This document shows positions 53,830 through 64,000 of a DNA stretch of 64,000 nucleotides, piece by piece. The notes under the pieces are model-generated. The model had not been told where the DNA came from. It saw only the letters and a list, made by a program, of their open reading frames with translations, and did not search any database. The DNA is taken from NCBI GenBank assembly GCA_022497155.1, contig MU385752.1, positions 248,001 through 312,000 on the forward strand. Reading direction: 5' to 3'. Origin of the DNA: Whalleya microplaca. Taxonomy: Eukaryota > Ascomycota > Sordariomycetes > Xylariales > Xylariaceae. Positions within the stretch are counted from its first letter, which is position 1. Every line of letters starts with the position of its first letter. Made by a program: the position numbers and the translations under genes.

Positions 53830-55642
53830 ATGGCGACGGCGACGGCGACGGCGACGGCCACAGTCACGGCGACAGGCCGGAGGACCAAGAAGGATCCAAA
53901 CTTGCCCCCAGAGAACGAACGGTTCCTGCGCTGTTGCGCCGATATTGCGAATGCCCTCATCGAAGACCATGAAGCCTCCAAGGATCCCAAGAATCCCAAG
54001 AATCCCAAGAATCCCAAGCGGGACATCAATCTCAATAGCCTGCGCTCCAAACTCGCCCGGAAGCACAAGCTAGCCAACATCCCCCCGCTGACTGCCATCA
54101 TCGCTGCGGTCCCCGAACACTACAAGAAATATATAATGCACAAGTTGATCGCAAAGCCTATTCGTAGGTCACAGCCCGGCTGTCCAACTTTTATACATCG
54201 CTCACCGGTATACAGGTACATCTTCGGGAATCGCTGTTGTCGCTGTCATGTGTAAGCCCCATCGATGCCCGCATATCGCCTACACCGGCAATATCTGCGT
54301 CTATTGCCCAGGCGGTCCCGATTCCGATTTCGAATACAGCACACAGTCTTACACCGGCTACGAGCCGACATCTATGCGTGCCATCCGCGCCCGATACGAT
54401 CCTTTCGAGCAAGCCCGCGGTCGTGTGGATCAGCTCAAGTCGCTCGGCCACTCGGTGGACAAGGTGGAATACATCATCATGGGGGGCACTTTCATGTCCC
54501 TGCCCGTGTCCTATCGAGAAGAATTCATTTCGCAGCTACACAACGCTCTCAGTGGCTACCAGACGACCAACGTCGACGAGGCAGTCGAGGCAGGCGAGAT
54601 GAGCAATGTCAAGTGCGTGGGCATCACCATTGAAACACGGCCCGATTACTGCCTGCAGCCACATCTGACAGACATGCTCCGGTATGGATGTACGCGGTTG
54701 GAGGTTGGCGTCCAGTCGCTATACGAGGACGTCGCCCGAGACACCAACCGAGGACACACAGTAGCCTCGGTCGCAGAGACATTCTGCCTGGCCAAGGACG
54801 CGGGGTTCAAAGTGGTTTCGCACATGATGCCCGATCTACCCAATGTGGGCATGGAACGGGATCTAGATCAGTTCAGAGAGTACTTTGAGAGCCCGGCATT
54901 TCGGACAGACGGGCTCAAGATCTATCCGACATTGGTGATTCGCGGCACGGGGTTATACGAACTGTGGCGGACGGGACGGTATCAGAATTATACGCCCAAT
55001 GCTTTGATCGATATAGTAGCGAGAATTCTGGCCCTCGTACCGCCTTGGACGAGAATCTACCGTGTGCAACGAGATATTCCGATGCCACTGGTGACCTCGG
55101 GTGTCGAGAATGGGAACCTGAGAGAACTGGCTCTCGCCCGTATGAAGGATTTCGGTACAACGTGCCGAGACGTGCGGACGCGCGAAGTGGGCATCAACGA
55201 GGTCAAGCATAAAATACGACCGAACCAGATCGAGCTCGTCCGTCGCGACTACACCGCGAACGGCGGGTGGGAGACCTTCCTAGCCTACGAGGACCCCAAG
55301 CAGGATATCCTGGTGGCCCTGCTGCGCCTGCGCAAGTGCACGGAGAAGTACACGTATCGCCAGGAGCTGGTGGGCCAGCAGACGAGTCTGGTCCGCGAAC
55401 TCCACGTCTACGGCACCGCCGTGCCGGTTCACGCCAGGGATCCGAAGAAGTTCCAGCACCAGGGCTTCGGCACGCTGCTCATGGAGGAGGCGGAGCGCAT
55501 CGCGCGGGACGAGCACGGAAGCGACAAGATCAGCGTCATCAGCGGTGTTGGGGTCAGGAGTTACTACCGCAAACTTGGGTATTGGCTGGACGGGCCGTAC
55601 ATGAGCAAATGGCTCGATGGTCGTCCCCAAGAGGAGACCTGA
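53830..55642 (+). CDS. elp3: Elongator complex catalytic subunit ELP3 (radical SAM / acetyltransferase)
   Basis: Predicted 586-residue protein from exons 53830-54163 and 54216-55642. Elp3 makes the cm5 base of wobble U34 (leading to mcm5/ncm5) in tRNAs within Elongator. The radical-SAM part starts at [20 protein letters not shown], with the three Fe-S cysteines, followed by [20 protein letters not shown] and [12 protein letters not shown]. Further conserved blocks are [27 protein letters not shown] and [20 protein letters not shown]. The C-terminal GNAT domain has [13 protein letters not shown], the acetyl-CoA loop [17 protein letters not shown] and [20 protein letters not shown]. The N-terminus is unusual: a Thr/Ala run from GCGACG repeats, and a PKN tripeptide repeated where relatives carry PKNPKR. 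Start codon is the first ATG, with conserved residues soon after. Confidence 0.98.
53987..54019 (+). repeat. In-frame 9-bp repeat (CCCAAGAAT) in ELP3
   Basis: Three copies of CCCAAGAAT and a partial fourth, encoding Pro-Lys-Asn repeats in the ELP3 N-terminal region. Confidence 0.9.
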
Positions 55643-56657
55643 GCACAAACTTCTCATGTACGAATGATCATGCACTACAGCCCTGCTGTTGGCCGATGAG
55701 TGGTATTCGAATTTATGATGGATATCTAGCATCTAGCTATATTTTCGGCCACGTGTTGAGTCAATACAGCCCACGATGCGGATGCGCAATCTAATTGCCC
55801 AGGGGCCCACGCGAGATTTTTGGCACTCCAGAGACAAGCATGTCAGAAGGTGCAAGCATACAATATGCCACCTATAAAGGCAAACCACACATCCCGGGTA
55901 GAAGTGAGTGCGCTGTCAGCTGGACAATATATCGGGTAGCTTACCCCATGACATCTATCGCTTGATAGAGAATGTGATATCAGGCCCATGGCTGTTTAGC
56001 TTGACAGCAATCTCGTCTGATAAATAGCTCGCCAAGATAGGTTAGCCATCAGTCATCCCATTATGGGAGCTGGAAAATAGATGAGTTGTTGTTTGGCTAC
56101 TGTGTTGAGACAAGTAGATATATGTTCACTGATTAGAAGTAGCCCATGCTTAAGTCGGTTGAAATTATTGAAACTATATATAAAAGCCTCCCTATAACGA
56201 AGACTAGAGGCAAAAGCGATAGCACGCAATATACATTCGCGATTCCATCTCGGGTCTCCCCCTTTTCCCCCCGCATTTCCTCCACAATATGTATGCGACG
56301 CACGAACGAGAACTGCCGTGCCTGAGCAAATCCGGGGTCCCCGCACTCCATCCTGGGGAATACCAAGATAGGCAGAGCCAGGGTCTCACAAGATCCAACT
56401 GACGGGAGAATACTACTACATCGCCTAGGGTATCTGTAGATTTGTATGGACTATGCGGAGAAATACCTACATATACTCCCTCCAGGTTCCTCCTTGAGGG
56501 GTGACCCCAATGTCTAGGTTCATGCCGAGGTTGGGGGATCTCTCGTACTACCTTCATGTTCGCCGTCGCCAAATTACACACTCAGAAGTATCTTTTGGTT
56601 TAGAGGTTAGATCCCTTGCTTCTTTTCGTAGAAGGTTCTTATTTATTATAATGAGCT
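55643..56657. other. Intergenic region
   Basis: 1.0 kb between ELP3 and the MFS transporter, co-oriented. Short frames only; no supported feature. Confidence 0.5.
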
Positions 56658-58892
56658 ATGTCGTCCACTCAGACAGGAAAGCCCAGCGTAGCTGAGCACG
56701 AGAATGCGCCGAGTCTCCGTACTGAGGAAGTGGAAGTCGTGCCCATGGATCAGGAGGCCGTGCTGGGCGCTTACCACGTTCAGCTGAGTTGGCGGTCGTG
56801 GGTATGTGTGAAGACGCTCTCTAACCATATTCAACGGGGTGTACTTACTAATGTATGTTGTGTATTAGTTGGTGGTATTCATAACCTGCTTCGCGTGAGT
56901 GATCTCCCCGAGATACCTAACTAGTACGGTATCAATCAGCCTTACAGACCACCACTAACCTTAACCCCCAGCGTAATGGCACAAGTCTTCGTCGTGGTCG
57001 CCGCCGGCTCCGTGATCGCCTTCATCGTGCGCGACCTAGGCGACGAGCCGATCGCCGGCTGGGTGATCCAGGGCCCGCTGCTGATGCAGTCGGTGCTCTC
57101 GCCGATCGTGGGGCGGCTGTCCGACGTGCTCGACCGCAAGCACCTGGCCGCCGTGCCGCCGCTGGTCGCCTTCGCCGGCGCCGTCGTCTCCGCCCGCGCC
57201 ACCTCCATGGGCATGCTCATCGGCGGCGGCGTGCTGATCGGGTCCACCCTGGCTACGATCTCCATCGTGCAGGCGATCCCGTCAGAGATCCTGCCGCTGA
57301 AGTTCCGCGCGCTGGCGAACGGGTTCGCGTTCGTTGGGGGTGCGCTTGGTGGGCTGTAGGTCTCTTTTTCTTCGTCTTGCCTGCTTCAGGGGTGGAATCT
57401 TGGTGGAATCTTTTTTTTACCCCAGGAAATAAAAACGAAGATAGGGTTCATCCGACGAGTGAAATACTAATCAGACCCCAGAATCGGCTCCCTCGGCGGC
57501 GGCGCCCTCACGAACGTCGACGCGGGCGGCTGGCGCTACATCTTCTGGCTGCAGGCGGGCTTCCACGGGATCACGTCGCTGGGGCTGTTCTGCTTCTACC
57601 GGCCGCCGAAGCGTGCCGCCGAGTCCGCCTCCTATCCCAAGATGGCGCTGCGCGACTACGTGTGGGCTTGCGACCCCGTGGGCTCGATGCTCTACGTCGC
57701 CAGCGCGACGCTGATGCTGCTTGCGCTCGATTGGGCCGGCGGCGCGTACGCCTGGTCGGACCCGCATGTTGCCGTGCCGCTGAGTCTGGGACTGGCGCTG
57801 CTGGTCGCGTTTGGGGTATACGGTAAGCAGTTTTCTTTACATTATATCTTTATGAGACTCCGGCCCTCGTCTTGAACTCATATACCTTGGTATTAACTCT
57901 GATTGTAACTAGAATGGCGTGGACGCCCTGACGGCCTCATAGCGCACGTATACTTTGTCTCGAACGCGAACTTCGCATTCTCGGTCTTCGCGTTCGCCGT
58001 CGAGGGATGGATATTCTACAGTGCCGTAAACTCCGTAGTACCTCAGATCATTTTGAACTTGGGTTTCGAGTCCGATGCGTGGGCGATCGCCGTGCGTCAG
58101 CTCAGTTACCAGCTCCCCGTGCTGTTCGCATCGTTCCCGATTACGTGGTATGCGACGCGGTATAAGGACCTTAAAGCGCCGCTGCTGGTCACATTCATTG
58201 TGTTTCTTATCGTGTAAGTTTCACTATACCCCTTTCCTGCTCCCTCCCGTTCCCTCTCACTCGCTTCATAATTTCCTTGCATGCACATCTCCCTCCCACT
58301 CCCAACACAGAAGTACCATGTAGCTGACTAACTCACACCTCATAGCACCATCTGCTATGCCACCATCACCCCCTCCTGGTCACGCGCCCAAATCGGAATA
58401 AACGTCCTCAGCGGCATCGGACAGGCCGGACCCCTGACCCTCCTCGTAGCCTGCATCCAATTCACAGCCCCGCACGCCTACCTCTCGACGGCAACCGGGC
58501 TCGCCTTCTCGGCGCGCGCAATAGGGGGCGCCTTCGGCTCCGCCGTGCTGAACGCCATCATCAACGGGCGTCTGGCCGCGCACTACGCGCCGGCGATCCG
58601 CCGCGCCGCCGTCGACGCCGGGCTATCGGAGTCGGGCGTGCCGGCGCTGATCGCGGCGCTGCAGGCCGGCGGCACGGGCCAGGGGTTCGATGCCCGGGTC
58701 TGGTCGGCGGCGGTCGACGCCAGCCGGTGGGAGTACGCGCACGCGTACCGTCTCGCGTGGGCGAGCGTGAGCCCGTTTGTCGTCCTGGCCATTGTGGCGG
58801 TCGCGCTGCTGAAGGGGGTCGGGGCGCTGATGACGGAGAAGGTCGAGGCGACTGTGGAACATGTACGGGAGAAGGAAGGAGGATATCGTTGA
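56658..58892 (+). CDS. MFS efflux transporter, Tri12/siderophore-type (14-TM, DHA3-like)
   Basis: Predicted 580-residue transporter from six exons: 56658-56801, 56869-56894, 56972-57355, 57482-57822, 57913-58213 and 58346-58892. A hydrophilic N-terminus of about 45 residues precedes WRSW/LVVFITCFA and the first helices. The Tri12/siderophore layout is seen: WVIQGPLLMQSVLSPIVGRL, SDVLDRKHLAAV (MFS loop 2-3 motif), IGSLGGGALTNV/AGGWRYIFWL between helices 5 and 6, YEWRGRPDG before the second half, SFPITWYATRYKDLKAPLLV and RAIGGAFGSAVLNAIINGRL. The 26-nt second exon is very small but keeps the frame in helix 1. It probably exports a toxic metabolite or iron chelate across the plasma membrane. No biosynthetic gene is adjacent. 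Confidence 0.93.
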
Positions 58893-61118
58893 GCAGGGAT
58901 TTGGAGCCTGGTGCTGTAGGATTCCCAAACCAGGAACATTCAACATTATATACATGACAGGAACCTCCTGTGCATTGATAACATCCAAAAAAAGCCCAGT
59001 AGTCAGTGTCCCGAGATAATTTCCTTATTTGTGCGCCGGTCCGTATTTCTAGCCTTTTTCGGGAATCGTATGAAACTAGATGGTTCTGATATCAGAAATA
59101 TGGCGAGCTATGAATCTGGATAGCAGAGCCCAGTTAGAGCCAGTGAGTAACTAGGCCTGCATTACACAAACATTGAAGAGGACGCTCCTAGGCCGAGGCA
59201 AAGTGAGGCACATCTAACCAACAGGATGTCGGGACAAGAAAGACCGGAACAAAATACGATCGAATATCAAGAACTGCAACAAGAACTACAGTAATAATGA
59301 AAAGAGATCCGGGGTGAGAGAAGGACTGAAAAAGAGCAAGCCCTGGATACAGAGGAGGTTTATTCATTACGGACAAAAACTCGTGTTATCAGATTTATCA
59401 GCAGCGAAAAAGGCATATAGAAAACCGTCTACCGGGCTACTAGTAATGTTACCCGTTAGATCCTTCTAGTTCAAATGAATGCTTCAACCCTCGTGAAACG
59501 GTTTTCTACCGCGAGGTTCTTAAGATATGCACAATGGAAGCTAAAAGGCACAGTTAATACATTTATAAAACAAGAAAAGCTCAGATCTATTAACTCCGTT
59601 CTTCACTCGGCTTGTAAAAAATATCAATTCAGTTGCCTCCTATAAAATATCAGAGAACTTCACTAAATACGGTGCTAATTAACCCTGTAACTATTCGTAT
59701 CAACGTCCCCTATTATCTCTATCCAGTGTTTCGCGAGGGTCAATTGAATATCAAACTAACAAATCCGGGGCTACATCACCCCTCTCCCCCAGGCCTGCGA
59801 AGCGGAGTAGTGAACAACTATAACTAAAAGTGTCGACAAGCTGGCCGAACAAGTTGGAGTCCAGGAATTTCCAATCAAAAGACGGACTCGGTAAAATTTT
59901 ATATCTATCAATTTCAAAATAGTTTAGCTAAGGTCGGGACGCTATTAAGGTGCTTAATCTCTCTAGCTGACAGCGTTACATTATCAGCCTTCAATTCGGC
60001 CAAAATTATTCTTTGGCATTGTAATCTCGCATATTTTAGAGTAGAATATGCGGTGTGAAGAGATCTATTGGGCTGAATAATGCGCCATGCCAGTAAAACC
60101 TGGGCTTGAGGCATGAGGCTTGCAGATTCCTGCGTTATAACTGATCTGAGCTGTCGTCTGACATCTCTGAGGCCAATGAATAAGCAACCTAATGGCTCTA
60201 TCTACTCGACCTACGTCGGCGAAATCGTGAGGCTGAATTAAGCCCGCGACTACTTTTGGAGAAGGATCAGACAGTTAATATACTCACTGTCACTCCCCTT
60301 ATTCAGCATCGTAACCATTAATGGGCTTCATACTATCGATCATGGAAAGATCAGCAGGGACTAAAAGCAGTCAGAGTCCCCCCCCCCCCAGGAAATATTG
60401 ACTATCTCAACCATTGAGAGTTCAGACAGCCTGCAGCACCCTGTTCACTGCCACCGACCAGTCACAGCATACTTCAGTGCCAGCGCCTGGAGCTGGCTGA
60501 TGCGCTCCAACTTTGTATAAGCATGTGAATATCGTTAGCCTCCACCTCAGTAACAAATGAGGGGGCCAAGAATTACATCGTTGTCGTACGCTTCACCGTA
60601 GAAGCTCCGGGGTAGGACATGTAACGTCAAGACCTTGCAAGATGTGCGCACATGTATAACCAACCTGCCTACCCCGGTCCTAAGGGAGTCGTTCTTAAGC
60701 ATGTTCAACCACTTGGCAACCTCATTCTGGAATGGGGAGAGCACAGTGAGACTCGCGTTGTAACGGTGCATCAGGCGGGGGGACTAACCGCCCTGATCAT
60801 CACATCGTGGCCCAGACGGAATCGCCGTATAACCCACATTTCATTTTCTGCGCCTCAGTGTAGCTTTCACGTCAGTCGGTCAGAAAGAAGCTTTGCTTGG
60901 ACACAAAGTCAGATACTTCTCCATCATACCGAGGTTGATATTAGATATATTGAGAGTTGAGCATTTTTACTATATAGCCATTACTGGCCGCCCTGTGCAT
61001 AAAAGGGTAGAGGGCTCCGTCGTCTTCTCCTCAGCTTTTTCAGACATCTACACCTATCACATATCCTACACCACCTTCTTTCAATCCTCCCAATTTTCAA
61101 CACAAAAGCTTAGACAGT
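58893..61118. other. 2.2 kb gene-free region
   Basis: AT-rich, with short frames only, a poly-C run of about 12 nt near 60380 and no recognisable coding or RNA gene. The right end carries the promoter of the small secreted protein. Confidence 0.5.
60997..61008 (+). promoter_or_regulatory. TATA-like box of small secreted protein gene
   Basis: GCATAAAAGGG lies about 115 nt upstream of the ATG at 61119. It is followed by a pyrimidine-rich leader (CTACACCACCTTCTTTC) and AACACAAAAGC just before the start region, a typical fungal core promoter. Confidence 0.5.
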
Positions 61119-61818
61119 ATGGTCTCCTGGAGCATAGCCAGCGTATTGGTCTTGTCGCTATTCGGCAACGCCTTTGCTTCGCCAGTGGATATAGGCAGGC
61201 GCGCCAGTAGCACGATTATCGGTTATAGAAGCGTCACTCAGGTATTTCGAACTTTCATAGCCGTACCGCAATAACCCAACCAGTATTGACTTTGGGGTGT
61301 ATAGCAACAAGCTCAGAATTACAAGGACGCTGGTAACACTCTTACCCCTGATCCTAACCTGATCGGCACTCAGATCGGTACCGGAGTCTACACTACCCCT
61401 GGGCCCGGCCAGTGGCCTGGAGGCGGATGGTATATTTTCTGTATCGTGCTGTGGAATCTCGATATCTGACATGCCTTGCAGGTATTGTGTTATCCTCGCC
61501 GACGTTGATAGACTTAACGCTGTCTCTAAAGCGTGGGTCCCAAAAACATACAATGGACAACAGCTATGGAACCAGGGAGACACGGTTATCAATAATTATA
61601 TCAAAGCCCTCGACGCTTCATGGAACCCAGCCAAGACCTTCCGCATGTCTAAGATCGACGGGAAAGAGGAAATACTGCAAATGGTGATTCCTTTCGACCT
61701 GCTCAATCAGAATGGTGGCGCCATGAATATCAAGACCCAGTGCAGCTCCAATCTCGCAGACATGGGTACTTACGTTGTTAATTACGATGAGTGGAAGAAT
61801 GTCAAGGGCAGTAAGTAG
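61119..61818 (+). CDS. Small secreted protein, possible ADP-ribosyltransferase-like fold
   Basis: Predicted 194-residue protein from exons 61119-61241, 61305-61429 and 61482-61818. Signal peptide MVSWSIASVLVLSLFGNAFA, then a short SPVDIGRRA propeptide-like stretch. The mature protein begins STIIGYRSVTQQQAQNYKDA, continues LIGTQIGTGVYTTPGPGQWP and WYCVILADVDRL, and ends with KEEILQMVIPFDLL and CSSNLADMGTYVV. The order YR, then G-x-G-V-Y-T-T, then a Glu/Gln-x strand before h-I-P, recalls the R-S-E/Q arrangement of ADP-ribosyltransferase folds seen in some secreted fungal and bacterial proteins. This is a visual analogy, not a family assignment. Two cysteines are in the mature part. It may be an effector or a competition factor. 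Confidence 0.75.
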
Positions 61819-62565
61819 GGGCTAGGTTTTATCCCCACGAGGGCACCTGGGCAAGAGATCTAGGTTCTGTCACATTCTCCTGTATTGTTAGCTTTATTCT
61901 GCGCGACCACAAGCATTTAGCTAAGGTCGCCTAGATTAGGACTCGGGTTGGTCGAATAAGGTAAAGAGAAGGAAGGTCTTGATAAAATTCCCACTAGGAG
62001 GAATTCGTGCCTAGTATGTTCGACAATAACGGTACATATCGAGCCTATACAATGGAACTGGGTGCTAGAGCAAGTCAGTCATTACCAGCTACTCTGCAAA
62101 TTTCATCACGAGTAATTTACGATGATATATTCACCTACTGCAGATTATATATATGCCTCCTTGGTCTTCGGATGATTCGTTAAGCCCTCCCAACGACATG
62201 GGAACTACTCTCAATCAACACCTAGTCCACCACCTGGTGTACATATTGGGGCCATTGCATCCCGGATACAATCGACTATGGGACCCCGTACATGCCTTTG
62301 GGTCACTACAATCTTCACAATAACAACGGTGAATAACCTGAAGCGTCAGCTTTTTTTTTTTATGTACCCCTATCCCTACATAGCGGCTATCTGAGGGGTA
62401 GACTCGACAGGAATTATTCCTATTATATTATCATCTCATTTGCCTTCAATTCTTGCAAACACTTTGATATCATCACGTCGCCCTATCGTTGTCAACCACA
62501 GCCAACAGTCTACAGTGTGGCCATACAAATAACCAAGCGAGTGTAGCAGAACTCGTTAAATCGTC
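61819..62565. other. Convergent intergenic region
   Basis: 750 nt between convergent genes, with a T-run near 62350. No supported gene. Confidence 0.5.
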
Positions 62566-64000
62566 CTATAGCTCATTGGGACCTCCTAGAAGCTGCGACT
62601 GGAAAGTCCCCTTTACGCCAGTATGGCCCTTTTCTGGGGAAGTAAGCTCTTTCGCAATTTTCGTCCAAAAGGAGCAAGCATCCCTCCCGTTCTGATCATC
62701 TGTAGCATTATTATTAAAGATCGGTAATTTGACTTCCACTTGCATAACGTTAGAAAGTTTATCATTGTTTCCAACTGCAGTCTCCCACTTGTGAAGAGGG
62801 TCCAGCGTATTCGGGTCGCCTGATAGTGCGAATGACGCAAAATACTTTTGATATGTGCTCTTGACAAGGAGCTTAAGTCCCTCAGCATAAATAGTAGCAT
62901 TGCCCTCAGGCATACCGCCCTTGACCAGTATGTCTTTGATTTCTGTGACATTGTTCATGAACAGTGGGTACAGGTCGGTTGAGTGAAAGGCAAACTCGTC
63001 CCACGGGTATGCGTATTTCATCATGTAGGACTTATTCGAGTATGCTTCGAACAGGTCCCTGGTGTTGCATGTGAACGCTACATCCCTTATGACAGTTTGG
63101 ATGCATGTACGGTAATCGCCTTCAAAACTTTCTGCGCAGTCATACTGCTGGTTGACTTCATCCACTTGGAGATCTGGTAGGAGTCTCTTTAAAAATGCAT
63201 TGAACGTGTCCGGGTCGTCTACGTTTGGCGGAGCCAAAGGGCCGGTTTCATTTGCGCAATGGGATATTATAGCAGAGTTGGTACGATTCCAGAACTTTCC
63301 TATTTAATGAAGTTAATTGAATGCCAGCACGGCTTTTCGAACTCGACATAGAACCAAGGCTGTAAGGATAACAACCATACCTTCTGAGAAAGCTACTGTG
63401 GGAATTGTCCGAATCCACTTCCCATCCACTGCTGGGCCGATGGGAAACAGGCCCGTCTGTGCGATGGTTTTGAAGAGATTCTGATTTGCCTCCGTCAACT
63501 TCTCGACGCTGGTAGCTCTCAGGCAGTCTATGTCGTACGCACAACCACAGCCTGCAAGTTCAGAGAAATTCTTGTACACAGCATCGAGTTGGCCGTCGGG
63601 CTTGTTGTCCCAGGCCCATTCGAAAGCCGGACTCTGTGCCACGAACGTGTTGAATAAGGGGTCTCTCTCGCCATCTTCTCGGACGAGATGATGCAAGATC
63701 GACCCAGCGCCGGCGGACTCGCCCCAGGCGCTCACTTGGTTCTTGTCTCCTCCAATGGTACCGATATTGTCCTGGACCCACTGCAGCAGGAGAGCCTGGT
63801 CATACAAGCCAGCATTGGGCTGCCCATGTTCTTGCATATAGGAGCCTGAAAGCCATCCAAAGGCGCCTAGTCGATAGTTCCCTGCGACAAATATAACTCC
63901 ATATTCGGAAGCCCTAAGCATAGATCGGCCTGTATTCAACGGGCCAACCGGATTCTTACTTCCGAAGGCATATGCTCCTCCATAAATCCAGACAACGACC
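62566..64000 (-). CDS. Type B carboxylesterase/lipase, N-terminus cut by window edge
   Basis: C-terminal ~450 residues of an alpha/beta-hydrolase carboxylesterase. One intron (63300-63380) joins FSEG to KFWNRTNS. The upstream exon runs off the window. The oxyanion region reads VWIYGGAYAFGS, where relatives usually have HGGGF. The strand YGVIFVAGNYRLGAFGWLSG and WVQDNIGTIGGDKNQVSAWG lead to the nucleophile elbow GESAGAGS. The catalytic-His candidate lies in AFHSTDLYPLFMNN. Several sequons (NVT, NKS, NAT) and paired cysteines (CGCAYDIDC) indicate secretion. It should hydrolyse esters outside the cell; the substrate is unknown. The 3' end is conventional. Confidence 0.92.

Noticed and set aside
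1..64000. CRISPR arrays, bacterial operons or Shine-Dalgarno sites
   Set aside because: The spliced genes, GPI-anchored proteins and intron-bearing tRNA show eukaryotic DNA; no regularly spaced repeats were seen.

Overview
The window is nuclear DNA of a filamentous ascomycete (Pezizomycotina). Genes are split by 47-150 nt GT-AG introns. The gene content is typical of the group: a highly reducing polyketide synthase, a sedolisin, GPI-anchored FAS1 and 5'-nucleotidase proteins, and YAT-family amino-acid permeases. One serine tRNA carries a short intron. Compact, GC-rich genes sit in AT-richer gene-poor stretches. The species cannot be fixed from sequence alone.

Layout. 1-10.4 kb: the edge of a secondary-metabolite locus. 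It holds the N-terminal 608 residues of a highly reducing PKS (cut by the left edge exactly where the acyltransferase domain begins), a GMC oxidoreductase, a flavin monooxygenase, a divergently transcribed carboxymuconolactone-decarboxylase-like protein and a seven-helix membrane protein. 10.4-15.1 kb: gene-empty. 15.1-22.8 kb: mostly surface and secreted functions (two-FAS1 GPI protein, amino-acid permease, sedolisin with an Asn at the usual oxyanion Asp, a 10-cysteine secreted protein). 22.8-25.6 kb: gene-empty. 25.6-34.4 kb: a Nudix-like protein with a degraded Nudix box, a membrane-anchored SDR, a second YAT permease, tRNA-Ser(AGA), a 43-codon gene ending in a CaaX box, and a 2-oxoglutarate/Fe(II) oxygenase. 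35.2-36.8 kb: a BAR-domain protein. 36.8-42 kb: gene-poor with microsatellites. 42-50.5 kb: 5'-nucleotidase, GT32 mannosyltransferase, acyltransferase-3 protein and an uncharacterised type II membrane protein. 51.8-55.6 kb: two housekeeping genes, E2 with UBA (UBC1/E2-25K type) and ELP3. 56.6-58.9 kb: a Tri12-type MFS efflux transporter. 61.1-64 kb: a small secreted protein and a carboxylesterase cut by the right edge.

The PKS, GMC oxidase, flavin monooxygenase and CMD-like gene plausibly act on one polyketide; that is inferred from adjacency. The sedolisin, permeases and esterase fit extracellular nutrient use. The most intriguing item is the 43-residue C-T-V-M protein at 31.1 kb. It has a TATA box, an A/C-rich leader, optimal codons and a farnesylation signal, so it is a candidate lipopeptide pheromone or prenylated micropeptide that length-filtered gene calling would miss.

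Exon boundaries were derived by hand from GT/AG sites and reading-frame continuity. For multi-exon genes where all exons were placed, the summed exon length is a multiple of three.
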